DNA of 64,000 nucleotides, from positions 544,831 to 608,830 of the forward strand of contig NZ_QGNY01000004.1 of assembly GCF_003173575.1 (NCBI RefSeq). Reading direction: 5' to 3'. Below the pieces are notes generated by a model. The model was not told where the DNA came from. It was given only the letters and a program-made list of their open reading frames with translations, and did no database searches. Source of the DNA: Pedobacter paludis. GTDB lineage: Bacteria > Bacteroidota > Bacteroidia > Sphingobacteriales > Sphingobacteriaceae. This document shows, in pieces, positions 17,184-27,288 of the stretch; within the stretch, counting starts at the first letter, position 1, and every line of letters starts with the position of its first letter. The position numbers and the translations under genes were made by a program.

Positions 17184-17905
17184 TACTTTCTACCAAAAAC
17201 ACAACTGAACATTTATTAAAAAAAACGGGGGGACAAATATACTATGGGCCATTTTCTGGCTTAAATATTCCCGATAAGTTAATTTCCGAATTATCCGTTT
17301 CTGAAATTCTTGGCCTGTATGAATCTTGTTTATTCCCAGTTTGGGAAGCTCTATTATCAAAGCAAGTTAACAACATTATGATGATAGGTGGCGGGCATGG
17401 ATACTACAGTGCAACACTCTCTTATCTTTTCCAACCAAATGAAACCTATATTTTTGAGGCGAATATGGCTTACCATGAAATGATTATTGAATGGTGTAAG
17501 TATAATAAAATTAATACCCCTAACCTATTTCCTTTGGCTACTCAAGAAATTCTAGCCACATGGGAAAAACCCGTTGAACTATTAATATGTGATTGTGAGG
17601 GAGGTGAATCTTACTTATTAAATCCTCTTGTTTACACTTGGCAACTAAACTGCGATATCGTTGTTGAGGTTCACCCTTTTATTGTTGATAATCTTGTTAG
17701 CGATATTATTAAAAAATTCAAAAAATCTCATCGCATTAAAATTATTTATGATGATTTTAATGAAGATGATAAAATTGCAAAAATACTGAATGGATTTAGC
17801 CTACAAAAGTTGCAATATGATAAACATCCAAATCATAGGTGGATTTTAAAAGATGGCGCAAAAGTTTTCACAAGCGGACTTTTCTTATTCTTAGAAAAAA
17901 TATGA
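17180..17905 (+). CDS. FkbM-like / class I methyltransferase-fold protein
   Basis: A 241-residue protein with a Rossmann-type SAM-binding pattern. NNIMMIGGGHGYYSATLSYL resembles motif I, TYIFEANMAYHEM resembles motif II, and VELLICDCEGGESYLL matches the D-x-E-G segment of FkbM-like enzymes. It probably methylates a sugar hydroxyl. It sits directly after the Wzt-like gene and overlaps both neighbours by 4 bases (ATGA). A terminal methyl cap recognised by Wzt is an attractive but untested idea. Confidence 0.65.
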   Translation: MILSTKNTTEHLLKKTGGQIYYGPFSGLNIPDKLISELSVSEILGLYESCLFPVWEALLSKQVNNIMMIGGGHGYYSATLSYLFQPNETYIFEANMAYHEMIIEWCKYNKINTPNLFPLATQEILATWEKPVELLICDCEGGESYLLNPLVYTWQLNCDIVVEVHPFIVDNLVSDIIKKFKKSHRIKIIYDDFNEDDKIAKILNGFSLQKLQYDKHPNHRWILKDGAKVFTSGLFLFLEKI

Positions 17906-18678
17906 TCCCAAAAATAATTCATTATTGTTGGTTTGGAAATAATGATTTTGATCCATTAATTAAGAAATGTATTTCTTCCTGGGAACGAGAATTACCAGAT
18001 TATCAAATTATAAAATGGGATGAAAACAACTTCGATATTCTAAACTCGAATACTTTTGTTAAAAAAGCATTTGAGCTTAAAAAGTGGGCTTTCGTAAGTG
18101 ATTTTGTAAGAGCCTATGCTTTATATAATTACGGGGGAATTTATTTAGATACAGATGTAGAAATAAAACATTCTTTAAATAGATTTTTAAATCATAGCGC
18201 TTTTTCTGGTTTCGAACAGACAGGCGCACCCTTTACTGCCCTATGGGCTTCAGAGAAAAAACATCCATGGCCAGAGGCTGTACTGAATTATTATTATGAC
18301 CAGATGGAATTCAGCCTAAAAACCAACACAAAAATCGTTTCAGAAATCTTAATAGATAAATACAAAGTAGACCCAAATAAGAATGCTACCCAATATTTGG
18401 ATGATGGAATTGTAATTTATTCATCTGATGTGTTTTGCGTTGATATAACCTTAAATTTTGCATGTCACCATTTTAATTGCTCTTGGGTAGAAGATGGTGA
18501 ACATCCAATTCCCTTTAAGGATGCATTAAATTTAGACTATTATAAGGAAAAGTATTTAGAAGCAATTAAGGTTTCCAAAATAGTTGCGGATAAGGAGCTC
18601 GTTAAATATGTTAAATCCAAATATCTGTTTGCAGAGCTTTTTAAAAGACTAAAGAATAAAATGAAACTAACCAAATGA
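17902..18678 (+). CDS. GT32-type glycosyltransferase (OCH1 / capsular sugar transferase family)
   Basis: A 258-residue enzyme. It begins IPKIIHYCWFG and carries FVSDFVRAYALYNYGGIYLDTDVEI, whose DTD is the metal-binding DXD motif of the Gly_transf_sug family. The ATG overlapping the previous stop (ATGA) is chosen because the family signature starts there. It is a retaining transferase acting on a lipid-linked oligosaccharide. Donor and acceptor are unknown. Confidence 0.87.
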   Translation: MIPKIIHYCWFGNNDFDPLIKKCISSWERELPDYQIIKWDENNFDILNSNTFVKKAFELKKWAFVSDFVRAYALYNYGGIYLDTDVEIKHSLNRFLNHSAFSGFEQTGAPFTALWASEKKHPWPEAVLNYYYDQMEFSLKTNTKIVSEILIDKYKVDPNKNATQYLDDGIVIYSSDVFCVDITLNFACHHFNCSWVEDGEHPIPFKDALNLDYYKEKYLEAIKVSKIVADKELVKYVKSKYLFAELFKRLKNKMKLTK

Positions 18679-19781
18679 GGATTTCATTTGTATTTGGCAC
18701 CAGACCAGAAGCCATTAAACTAGCTCCAGTAATTAAAGAGTTTGCAAGAAACAATCTTTTTGAATTAAACATTTGTTTTACAGGGCAACATAAAGACATG
18801 GTTATTCCGATATTAAAACTATTTAATATCAATATACATGTAAATTTAGAAACCATGAGTAAAGACCAGCAACTCAGCGAAGTTGTTGGCGTAATGTTCA
18901 CTGAAATTGGCAAATATTTAAGCAAAATAAAGCCCGATGTAGTTTTTGTGCAGGGTGATACAACAACAGCAATGGTGGCCGCTACAGTTGCCTTTTTCGC
19001 AGGGATAAAAGTTGCACATGTAGAAGCAGGTTTAAGAACAAATGATATATATTCACCGTTTCCTGAAGAATTTAACCGAGTAGTAATTAGCAAAATAACC
19101 AACTTCCATTTTGCAGCTACAAAAAATGCTTTTAATAATTTGCTTAACGAAGGTGTAAGTTCAGAGCATATTTGCTTAACAGGAAATACCGGGATTGATG
19201 CCCTCGTATTTGCATCTAAAAATAAATCTCATAATTTATTAAAGTTTTTACCAGAGCATGTGCTTGATAAGAAAATCGTTCTTATAACTTGTCACAGGCG
19301 AGAAAACTTCGGTTTAAAATTCAAAAATATTTGCAAAGCTGTTAAAGAATTGTCTGAAAAATTTCCGGATGTAAATTTTATATACCCTGTTCATTTAAAC
19401 CCAAATGTAAACAGCCCTGCCCGAAAATTATTGTCTGATATCGATAACGTTATCTTAATTGAGCCAATAGATTATTTTGATTTCGTTCAACTCATGAATA
19501 AATCTTATTTAATTATTACCGATTCAGGAGGTATTCAAGAAGAGGCACCGAGTTTAAATAAGCCATTATTAATCATTCGAGAGAATACCGAAAGGCAAGA
19601 AGGTGTAACTGCTGGAACTGCCATTTTAGCTGGGACATCTACAAGAAAAATAGTTGAGCGTACAACAACATTATTGGAAAATAAAGATCTCTATCTAAAA
19701 ATGACCAAAATAAAAAATCCATTTGGTGATGGAATGGCATCTAAGAGAATCCACGAGTATCTTGAATCAAAACTGAAATGA
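18675..19781 (+). CDS. wecB: UDP-N-acetylglucosamine 2-epimerase (non-hydrolysing)
   Basis: A 368-residue enzyme with all main family landmarks: FGTRPEAIKLAPVI at the start, VQGDTTTAMVAA, HVEAGLRTND, PEEFNRVVI, CHRRENFG and TDSGGIQEEAPSL. It interconverts UDP-GlcNAc and UDP-ManNAc. This implies ManNAc, or a derivative such as ManNAcA, in the glycan, although no ManNAc dehydrogenase (WecC) is in the window. It is coupled by ATGA overlap to the upstream GT32 gene. Confidence 0.92.
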   Translation: MRISFVFGTRPEAIKLAPVIKEFARNNLFELNICFTGQHKDMVIPILKLFNINIHVNLETMSKDQQLSEVVGVMFTEIGKYLSKIKPDVVFVQGDTTTAMVAATVAFFAGIKVAHVEAGLRTNDIYSPFPEEFNRVVISKITNFHFAATKNAFNNLLNEGVSSEHICLTGNTGIDALVFASKNKSHNLLKFLPEHVLDKKIVLITCHRRENFGLKFKNICKAVKELSEKFPDVNFIYPVHLNPNVNSPARKLLSDIDNVILIEPIDYFDFVQLMNKSYLIITDSGGIQEEAPSLNKPLLIIRENTERQEGVTAGTAILAGTSTRKIVERTTTLLENKDLYLKMTKIKNPFGDGMASKRIHEYLESKLK

Positions 19782-19785
19782 TATT

Positions 19786-20820
19786 TTGAGAATATCAGTT
19801 ATTATCCCAACCCGAGATAGGGCACAAATGCTAAGTTGTACATTAACTAGCCTTTATAAGCAATCCGAATTAAATGAAATTGAGGTAATTGTGATTGATA
19901 ATGGATCAAGTGACAATACATTACAAATTGTTGAGGGATTTAAAGACAAAATCCCAAATCTGAAATATGAATTTAACGACATGCCAGGATTATTAACCGG
20001 TAGACATCGGGGGGTTGAATTGGCATCAGCAGAGATACTATGTTTTTTAGATGATGATGTAATCCTAAATGCCTATTACATAAATACACTCAAAAATTTA
20101 TTTGACGAAAATGAGGATCTGCATTTTGCAACTGGGCCTTGCTTACCCGATTTTGAAAAAGCCCCCCCATATTGGTTAGCCTATTTTTGGGACAAATTTA
20201 ACGACGGAAAGTTTTGTTTTTGGCTTAGTTTATTGGATTTAGGCAATAAACCAATCAAAATAAGCCCTATTTTTGTTTGCGGATTAAATTTTTGTTGTCG
20301 TAAGGCAACGTTAATTAGATTGGAAGGATTTCATCCTGATTGCATTCCTGCAAGCCTACAACAGTTTCAGGGCGATGGGGAAACTGCTTTAACACAAAAA
20401 GCAATTGCACAAAATTTAGAGGCTTTTTATCATCCAGGACTTTTGGTAAAACACATTATTCCAAATGAGAGATTGACATTTGAATATTTCAAAAAAAGAG
20501 CATATTATCAGGGAGTATGCAACTCATTCTCAATAAGTAGAGCTTCTGTATATAAAGACAATGCTTTAGCTCCAACCGCTATTAAACCATTATCCTTGAT
20601 TAAAAGAATCAATAATAAAGCACAAAGAATTTATTTTAAGTTTTGGCCAAAAAATCAACAATCAGAAAAGCCAGAAGAAATAAAGAGAATGTTTGAAGAA
20701 TTAGCTGAATCAGAAAAACAAGGATTTATGTTTCATCAAAATGCTTTTAATACTGATCCAAATGTTAAAAACTGGGTTCTTAAAAAAAATTATTGGAACT
20801 ACACATTACCCATTCAATAA
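19786..20820 (+). CDS. Glycosyltransferase family 2
   Basis: A 344-residue GT-A enzyme with RISVIIPTRDRAQML, VIDNGSSDNTL and the DXD region ILCFLDDDVIL. A C-terminal helical extension follows. The only sensible start is TTG at 19786, five bases after the wecB stop, because the upstream ATG meets a stop after two further codons. It probably adds one sugar of the repeat unit. Specificity cannot be told from sequence. Confidence 0.85.
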   Translation: MRISVIIPTRDRAQMLSCTLTSLYKQSELNEIEVIVIDNGSSDNTLQIVEGFKDKIPNLKYEFNDMPGLLTGRHRGVELASAEILCFLDDDVILNAYYINTLKNLFDENEDLHFATGPCLPDFEKAPPYWLAYFWDKFNDGKFCFWLSLLDLGNKPIKISPIFVCGLNFCCRKATLIRLEGFHPDCIPASLQQFQGDGETALTQKAIAQNLEAFYHPGLLVKHIIPNERLTFEYFKKRAYYQGVCNSFSISRASVYKDNALAPTAIKPLSLIKRINNKAQRIYFKFWPKNQQSEKPEEIKRMFEELAESEKQGFMFHQNAFNTDPNVKNWVLKKNYWNYTLPIQ

Positions 20821-20842
20821 AGACATTAAGTAAATTATAAAA

Positions 20843-22033
20843 ATGAAAAAGTTTAAAGTTGGAGTATGGGTTGATGCAAGCTTTATTCCAGAATCTGGCG
20901 GAGGGCATTCATTTTTATATCAATTAATTGAAAGTATTGATGAAAAAAAATTTCGAAATGAAATAGAGATTTTTTTTGTAGGATTTAAACTTAAAACCAT
21001 TTTTAAAAAAGAAGTAATCAACTTATCTTATTCAGAGAGCCCACTTTACCAAAAGAAGGTAAATTTTTTCCATAAGTACCTTAGCATCAACATCATTCGA
21101 AAGGATATTGAAAAGAATTATATAAAAGCTGAACAAGACCTTCGAAAACTTGAGATCGATATTATTTTTTATCCTACACCAGATGTGTTCCTTCAAAATT
21201 ATCCTTACATAATTATGAACTGGGATTTAGCGCATAGAACCACTCATCCTTTTCCAGAAGTTGCCATGTTTGGAAATTGGGAAAATAGAGAGAAAAAGAT
21301 TCATAATAATTTAAATAAGGCTTTATTAATTTGTGCTGAATCTGAAACTGGAAAAAATGAGATTATTAACCATTATAACATTTCTGCAGATAAGATTACA
21401 ATTTTACCGCTTTTTCCAAGTAAAATCATTTCTGAAAACATTATACCCAAAAAACCTGAATGGTTAAACTCAGATACGAAATTCTTTATATATCCAGCTC
21501 AGTTTTGGGCGCATAAAAACCATTATAATCTTATAATTGCTTTTAAATCTTTTATCGAAGACAATAATCAGGATTATATTTTAATCTTATCAGGAAGTGA
21601 TCAAGGAAATGGAAATTATATTAAAAGTTTAATCAAAGAATTGGGCTTAGAACATGCTATAAAAACTCCAGGATTTATTGCTGATCAGCATTTAAAATGG
21701 CTTTATAAAAATTCGGAGGGTTTAGTTTTTCCTACCCTTTTAGGCCCTACAAATATGCCCCTATTAGAAGCATTGCATTTAAATTGTAAAATAGCTTGTT
21801 CGAACCTAAAAGGTCATAAGGCAATGACTGGCGATTTAGCAATATATTTTGATCCCCTAGACCCAAATTCTATAAAACAATCATTAGATATTTTAAAAAC
21901 AAATGACAATAGGAGTTTAAGCACAACAAAATTAAAGAATGTATTAGAGTACTACACTTTAGAGAATGCAATAATTGCCTTTGAAAGCACAATAACTAAA
22001 AGTATGAACATTAAAAGAACCTGGGGATTCTAA
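20843..22033 (+). CDS. Glycosyltransferase family 4-like (GT-B fold)
   Basis: A 396-residue protein with a GT-B layout. The N-terminal half has SGGGHSFLYQLIESI. The C-terminal half has FIYPAQFWAHKNHYNLI and the donor-site segment GLVFPTLLGPTNMPLLEALHLN, which holds the E of GT4 enzymes. It resembles mannosyltransferase-type GT4 proteins. It begins 22 bases after the previous stop and ends two bases before the FkbM gene. Confidence 0.82.
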   Translation: MKKFKVGVWVDASFIPESGGGHSFLYQLIESIDEKKFRNEIEIFFVGFKLKTIFKKEVINLSYSESPLYQKKVNFFHKYLSINIIRKDIEKNYIKAEQDLRKLEIDIIFYPTPDVFLQNYPYIIMNWDLAHRTTHPFPEVAMFGNWENREKKIHNNLNKALLICAESETGKNEIINHYNISADKITILPLFPSKIISENIIPKKPEWLNSDTKFFIYPAQFWAHKNHYNLIIAFKSFIEDNNQDYILILSGSDQGNGNYIKSLIKELGLEHAIKTPGFIADQHLKWLYKNSEGLVFPTLLGPTNMPLLEALHLNCKIACSNLKGHKAMTGDLAIYFDPLDPNSIKQSLDILKTNDNRSLSTTKLKNVLEYYTLENAIIAFESTITKSMNIKRTWGF

Positions 22034-22035
22034 TC

Positions 22036-22737
22036 ATGGCAACTAAATGGTTAAGTGAAAAGATTACTGTTTTAGGGGCTAAACTAAATAGCGGGTGTAA
22101 AAGATTTGCATCAAAAATTTATCATCCCAAGCCAACATTAAAAGATTTAGGATGGAAAAAATTCCAGGAAGCTGGCGGTGAACAAATTAGATTTGATTAT
22201 GATTTAGATCAAAATTCAATTGTATTTGATTTGGGCGGCTATGATGGGCAATTTGCAAGTGACTTTTTTAGTCAATATCAGTGTGAAGTATATATTTTTG
22301 AAGTCTTAGAGTCATTTTTTTTAGAAATAAAAAAGCGATTTATAAAAAACAAAAAAATAAAGGTTTTTAACTTTGGCTTATCTTCTGAAGAAACGGATTT
22401 AGAAATTTCGATGGATTCTGTGGCATCGTCGGTTTACAAAAAAACCAGTAACATGAGCAAAATTCACCTTAAAAAGGCTAGTGAATTTTTAGAGACCCAT
22501 AATATAGGCTCAATAGATTTAATGAAGATTAATATTGAAGGCGGAGAATACGATTTGCTAATGCATTTAATTGAATCTGGAAAAATAAAAAGCATTAAAA
22601 ATCTCCAAATCCAGTTTCATGATTTTGTTCCTAATGCAATAAAAAAGATGTACACCATACGAGAAGAATTAAGCAAAACTCATAGGCCAACTTATCTTTG
22701 CGATTTCATTTGGGAAAATTGGCTTTTAATAAAATGA
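22036..22737 (+). CDS. FkbM-family methyltransferase
   Basis: A 233-residue SAM-dependent methyltransferase. It has SIVFDLGGYDGQFASDFF (motif I), VYIFEVLESFF, and the family-typical IDLMKINIEGGEYDLLMHL. FkbM enzymes O-methylate sugars and polyketides. The neighbouring fucosyltransferase start overlaps its stop (ATGA). The target could be a hexose or deoxyhexose of the glycan. Confidence 0.85.
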   Translation: MATKWLSEKITVLGAKLNSGCKRFASKIYHPKPTLKDLGWKKFQEAGGEQIRFDYDLDQNSIVFDLGGYDGQFASDFFSQYQCEVYIFEVLESFFLEIKKRFIKNKKIKVFNFGLSSEETDLEISMDSVASSVYKKTSNMSKIHLKKASEFLETHNIGSIDLMKINIEGGEYDLLMHLIESGKIKSIKNLQIQFHDFVPNAIKKMYTIREELSKTHRPTYLCDFIWENWLLIK

Positions 22738-23618
22738 TTGGTGTAACTTTTCAAGGGAGACTCGGCAATCAACTTTTTCAATATGCCTTTGCCATATCAG
22801 CAAGTGAAAAAATTGGAGTTAATTTCTTTATGGATCAATCTCAACAAAGAGGAATTATCTACGAATATTTTAATATTGAAAATTCTGCGACATCGTTTCT
22901 TGCAAGTAAAATCTTCAATATTTCTGGTTATAAAAACATCTTTAATCATTACTTAAGAAAAGCGTTTGCAACCTTGCTTAAGCTTTTATTTATAAATAAA
23001 ACACAATTGTTTTCTCTAACACAACCGGTCAATACAAACGATTTTGAAAACAAAAAACTCTACATTGGTTATTTTCAATCAGAATTATTCTTTGTTGATT
23101 ATAAGGAAATCATAAAATCTAAGTTCACTATAAAAGATAAATTTCGAGATAAATTCAACACTCAATTTTCTAATCTTTACAAAGAAAAAATAGTTGTTGC
23201 TGTACACATAAGAAAAGGAGATTATGTAGACCAACAACATTTAAATTTAGGGAATGCTGATATTTCTTTGCCTTTAAATTATTACCATAAAGTTTTAAAA
23301 CCCTATTTAACTGCAGAGCATTTAATAATTTTTTTAAGTGATGAATCGTCTTATTTAGAATCAGAATTTAGCTATATAAGCAATAAAATTATTTCAACTG
23401 GTAACGTTATTACAGATTTTCAACATCTCTTAAATGCAAATATTTGTATAATTGCCAACAGCACTTTTAGTTGGTGGGCCGCATATCTAAATGCTAACAA
23501 AGATAAACGAATTTATGCACCGCAACATTTTCTCGGATACAATATTAATGAGACTGTTCCACCATATATATATCCTGAAGATTGGATAATCGTTCCTGTA
23601 GATAGTATTTGCTTATAA
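22734..23618 (+). CDS. Alpha-1,2-fucosyltransferase family protein (GT11), copy 1
   Basis: The 294-residue product has the GT11 motifs: GVTFQGRLGNQLFQYAFA at the N-terminus, the GDP-fucose-binding VAVHIRKGDYVD, and the C-terminal NSTFSWWAAYLN. It starts at the ATG overlapping the FkbM stop. It adds fucose in alpha-1,2 linkage, or a related deoxyhexose, to a galactose-type acceptor. A second GT11 lies at 25518. GDP-fucose synthesis genes are not in the window and must be elsewhere. Confidence 0.9.
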   Translation: MIGVTFQGRLGNQLFQYAFAISASEKIGVNFFMDQSQQRGIIYEYFNIENSATSFLASKIFNISGYKNIFNHYLRKAFATLLKLLFINKTQLFSLTQPVNTNDFENKKLYIGYFQSELFFVDYKEIIKSKFTIKDKFRDKFNTQFSNLYKEKIVVAVHIRKGDYVDQQHLNLGNADISLPLNYYHKVLKPYLTAEHLIIFLSDESSYLESEFSYISNKIISTGNVITDFQHLLNANICIIANSTFSWWAAYLNANKDKRIYAPQHFLGYNINETVPPYIYPEDWIIVPVDSICL

Positions 23619-23619
23619 A

Positions 23620-24531
23620 ATGTCAAATCGATCAATTCTTATTCTTGCAACAAATAAAAAGAAATATGTAAAATTTGCATTGAATTGTGCGCTTTCTATA
23701 AAAATTCACAATCCGGATTTACAAATTTTTATTGCTACAAACCTGCGGCTTAAAACCAAAATTGAAGGAGTAACCATCTTACCGATCGAGGAAGAAATTG
23801 CAAATCTGTTCATAGAGACTAAATTATATCTAGACTATTTTTTACAAACGGATGAAACCATTTATATAGACGCCGATTCGTTATGTTATGGAAATTTATC
23901 GCCGATTTTCGATGCATGCAATAAAATGGATGTTACGGTAATTGGAAAAACTGTACCACTCGCAGATTACTGGGGAGAAGAAAATGTTAAATTCGCAAAG
24001 GGAGAGTTTAAAATAGATAAATCAATTATGTTTAACGGGGGATTGTATTACCTCAAACGCTCTGTCTTAACCTCAGATATTTATACAACAGCCAGAAAAA
24101 TTTCAAAAAAATATGATGAATATGGTTTTCATAGAATCCATGGAGATTGGAAAAATGAAGAAGATTTAGTTTCCATTGGAATGATATCACATGGGCAATT
24201 ACCAATTGATGATAACGGTTTGTTTGTTACTGGCATATCGGCATTTAGGAAACCCAAAAAACTAAATGTTATAAAGGGTCTTATTTTTTTTGAGCCTAAA
24301 AACAATCCTCATGAGCATAATTCACAACTCCTAATTCATTTTGGTGGAAATAACCTTAACTCGTTTCCTTATATTTCGCAACGCATTTTATTGCAATTAA
24401 ATCAACTTGGGTTTCCTACTTTTTTAGCGACATTAATTGTTAATTTGTGCATAAATGTTCCTTTTCATTTCCTAAATTATTTTAGGAAAAAATATAAAAA
24501 TCCACATAGTTTATTGCCGAAAATTAATTAA
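23620..24531 (+). CDS. GT-A-fold glycosyltransferase, family uncertain
   Basis: A 303-residue protein beginning RSILILATNKKKYVKFALNCALSI. The acidic motif ETIYIDADSLCYGNL resembles the DXD of GT8-like enzymes, and MFNGGLYYLKR supports a nucleotide-sugar transferase. The C-terminal 50 residues are hydrophobic and basic, probably membrane-associating. I cannot place it in one CAZy family with confidence. It shares one base with the next gene (TAATG). Confidence 0.7.
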   Translation: MSNRSILILATNKKKYVKFALNCALSIKIHNPDLQIFIATNLRLKTKIEGVTILPIEEEIANLFIETKLYLDYFLQTDETIYIDADSLCYGNLSPIFDACNKMDVTVIGKTVPLADYWGEENVKFAKGEFKIDKSIMFNGGLYYLKRSVLTSDIYTTARKISKKYDEYGFHRIHGDWKNEEDLVSIGMISHGQLPIDDNGLFVTGISAFRKPKKLNVIKGLIFFEPKNNPHEHNSQLLIHFGGNNLNSFPYISQRILLQLNQLGFPTFLATLIVNLCINVPFHFLNYFRKKYKNPHSLLPKIN

Positions 24532-25502
24532 TGCCAACTGAAGGAATTTCCGTAATTATTTGTTGTTACAACAGTAAAAATAAAATAAAGGAAACCCTTT
24601 TGCATTTGACCAGGCAAGAAATAAATTCTAAAATTTCGGTTGAGGTTCTTTTAATTGATAATGGCTCTACGGATAACACACAAGCTTTTTCAGAATTATG
24701 CTGGAAAGAGGCCAATGGGCCTTTTGAATTTAAAGTTATCCCAGAGCCCAAAGAAGGGTTAAAATATGCCAAACAACGAGGAATACATAGCGCTAAATAT
24801 AATTACTTAGTCTTTTGCGATGACGACAATTGGCTCGGGAGCAATTATTTGCAGGAAACGTATAATATTTTCAGTTCAGATAAACTTGTGGGTATAATTG
24901 GAGGTTGTGGAAAGCCAATATTTGAGACATTGGAACCATGGTGGTTTAAAAGTTTTTATCAAAGTTATGCCATCGGCGAGCAGGCAAAAATAAACTCTAA
25001 GGTAAATACAGTTTATGGAGCTGGTATGGCAGTTAGAAAAGATTACTTCTTTAAAACTAGCGATAAATTTGGTCCCTTATTGCTAAGTGGCAGAAAGAAA
25101 AACGTTCTTACATCCGGCGAAGATTCTGAAATGTGCTACAGAATGATTTTGAATGGATATAATGTTTTTTATAGTAACGCTTTAAGTTTTAGCCATTATC
25201 TACCAGCCGAAAGGTTAACCTGGAAATATGTTAAAAAATTACATCGTGGATTTTCTAAATCATATGTAATATTAAATGCTTACGAATTAGCATTAAACTT
25301 TGATAAAATAGGTAAATTTTATTGGCTTAAACAAGCCTTGTTAAATCTTGGCAGGGCTCTAAAGTATTCTGTTATATACTTACCCAAGCTGATTAATGAT
25401 GAAGGTTCTGTTGAAAAAATAAGGTTAAGAAATTGGTGGATTGTGGGTATTGATTTCTTAAGGATAAACTTTAGATTTAATTCGATTATTGAAAAACATT
25501 AA
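24531..25502 (+). CDS. Glycosyltransferase family 2
   Basis: A 323-residue GT-A enzyme. It has GISVIICCYNSKNKIKETL, LIDNGSTDNTQAF, the metal-binding CDDDNWL, and GEDSEMCYRMILNGYNVFY, which is typical of the acceptor side in this family. The start overlaps the previous stop by one base. Specificity is unknown. Confidence 0.87.
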   Translation: MPTEGISVIICCYNSKNKIKETLLHLTRQEINSKISVEVLLIDNGSTDNTQAFSELCWKEANGPFEFKVIPEPKEGLKYAKQRGIHSAKYNYLVFCDDDNWLGSNYLQETYNIFSSDKLVGIIGGCGKPIFETLEPWWFKSFYQSYAIGEQAKINSKVNTVYGAGMAVRKDYFFKTSDKFGPLLLSGRKKNVLTSGEDSEMCYRMILNGYNVFYSNALSFSHYLPAERLTWKYVKKLHRGFSKSYVILNAYELALNFDKIGKFYWLKQALLNLGRALKYSVIYLPKLINDEGSVEKIRLRNWWIVGIDFLRINFRFNSIIEKH

Positions 25503-25517
25503 TGTTATTGCTTTGAG

Positions 25518-26390
25518 ATGGTAGGCGTTGAGTTAAATGGAAGATTAGGAAATCAAATGTTTGAATATGCTTTCATTTATGCCAACTCAAAAGAAAAAGA
25601 AACAACTTATTTCTTGTTAAAAAAAGGAAGTCCGATTGAGCTTTATAAATATTTTAAATTGGAAAATAGTTTATTTATTTCAATAGACCGCTTAATTTTT
25701 AATACTGCTTCATGTAAACTTTTCTTTAGCCATTATGCCAGAGGTTTTTTTTATGCTATTATAAAAAAACTGTATATAAATAATGTTTCTCAAATCGATA
25801 ATACTGAAGAACCAACTTTAGCTGATATTAAAAGAGATGCTACCATTTATTATGGTTACTTTCAATCGCCCCTATATTTTGCGGGACATCAGCAGGGCAT
25901 TAAATCATTGTTTGAAATTAAGGATTCGATAATATCTAAGTACAGAACAAAGTTTAAGTTTTTATTCAGGAAACATGTTGTTGCTGTACATATTAGAAAA
26001 ACGGATTATTTGGATTTGGAGCACTTAAATTTAGGTGGAAAAGATTTATCGTTACCCATTGAATATTTTAAGAAGATTATAAGTGGCATACATAGCGAAG
26101 ATAATTTTTATGTTTTCCTATCTGATGATATCGATTTAGTAAAATCAGCTTTTTCCTATCTAGAAAATAGTTTTTTTTCTAAGGATACAGCAATCAATGA
26201 TTTTTTACATCTTTATTTTGCGAAAACTTTAATTATATCCAACAGTTCGTTTAGTTGGTGGGCAGCATATTTAAACAAAAATGAGGAAAAGGAAATTTAT
26301 TGCCCGAAATACTTTTTAGGGCACTTGATAAAAAAAGAGTATCCTACAAAAATCTATCCATCAAACTGGCATCAGATAGAAGTTAATTAG
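25518..26390 (+). CDS. Alpha-1,2-fucosyltransferase family protein (GT11), copy 2
   Basis: A 290-residue GT11 enzyme with VELNGRLGNQMFEYAF, VAVHIRKTDYLD and NSSFSWWAAYLNKN. It is similar in layout to the copy at 22734 and probably a divergent paralogue, separated from it by two glycosyltransferase genes. Two GT11 genes suggest two separate fucosyl branches, or two variants with different acceptors. Confidence 0.9.
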   Translation: MVGVELNGRLGNQMFEYAFIYANSKEKETTYFLLKKGSPIELYKYFKLENSLFISIDRLIFNTASCKLFFSHYARGFFYAIIKKLYINNVSQIDNTEEPTLADIKRDATIYYGYFQSPLYFAGHQQGIKSLFEIKDSIISKYRTKFKFLFRKHVVAVHIRKTDYLDLEHLNLGGKDLSLPIEYFKKIISGIHSEDNFYVFLSDDIDLVKSAFSYLENSFFSKDTAINDFLHLYFAKTLIISNSSFSWWAAYLNKNEEKEIYCPKYFLGHLIKKEYPTKIYPSNWHQIEVN

Positions 26391-26403
26391 TTAATCGAGC
26401 CTA

Positions 26404-27288
26404 ATGTATAAATTCAATATATCTTATATAATTTCGACCAGAAATAGGCTACCGTTTTTAAAAATTACATTAGAAAAACTCATTGATATTTTACAAAACG
26501 ACGAAGAAATTGTTGTTATTGATGGAAACAGTACAGATGGCTCTAAAGAATATTTGGATAATTTATTTGAACGTAAAAAAATACATCAATATATATCCGA
26601 ACCCGATGAAAACCAAGCTCATGGATGGAATAAAGCAATGCTCTTGGCCCGTGGAATATTAATCAAAAAAATTATAGATGATGATGTTTTCGAGTATAAT
26701 GCAATAAGGAAATGCGCTGATTTTATGCTTCAAAATCCTAATTACGATCTTTGCATATCAAATTCGCTAACTGCAAATTTGCTGGATTCAATCACCATAT
26801 CTAAAAATACAAGATTAAATGAGTTCAAACATTGGAGAAAAGGGGTTACAAAAAGTTTTAGTTTTAGTGATGTATATCTCCTTATCAGGCGTAACGCATT
26901 ATCAAAAACTGGGCTCTTTAACACTCAATTTGTAATGATGGATTGGGAATTTTCGTTAAGAGCCAGCTATCTACAATGTAAAATAGTCTATTACACGGGC
27001 TATACAGCTATGAGCGTAAATACACCAGGTAATATTACATCTAAAGTATCAAAAGAAACATTAAAAAAAGAAGGAGAAATAGGCATTTTGGCTTATGAAT
27101 ATGAGGGAGACAATAGTAATATTTCTATATATAGTAAATTAAAAATCAAAATCGGGAAGATTGTTTACAAAAGGTCTGAAAACTCAAAAAATCAATCCAT
27201 AAATTTTTCTGAGGTTTACCCTAATCTTTATAAAACTTTAGAGGAAACAGAATTTCAGTCTGATAAGAATTTCATTGTTGATGTATAA
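26404..27288 (+). CDS. Glycosyltransferase family 2
   Basis: A 294-residue GT-A enzyme. It has ISYIISTRNRLPFLKITLEKL, VVIDGNSTDGSKEYL and KKIIDDDVFEYNAI as the acidic metal site, then MDWEFSLRASYL. It overlaps the next methyltransferase by 8 bases. The N-terminal domain is typical of enzymes that extend lipid-linked oligosaccharides. Confidence 0.83.
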   Translation: MYKFNISYIISTRNRLPFLKITLEKLIDILQNDEEIVVIDGNSTDGSKEYLDNLFERKKIHQYISEPDENQAHGWNKAMLLARGILIKKIIDDDVFEYNAIRKCADFMLQNPNYDLCISNSLTANLLDSITISKNTRLNEFKHWRKGVTKSFSFSDVYLLIRRNALSKTGLFNTQFVMMDWEFSLRASYLQCKIVYYTGYTAMSVNTPGNITSKVSKETLKKEGEIGILAYEYEGDNSNISIYSKLKIKIGKIVYKRSENSKNQSINFSEVYPNLYKTLEETEFQSDKNFIVDV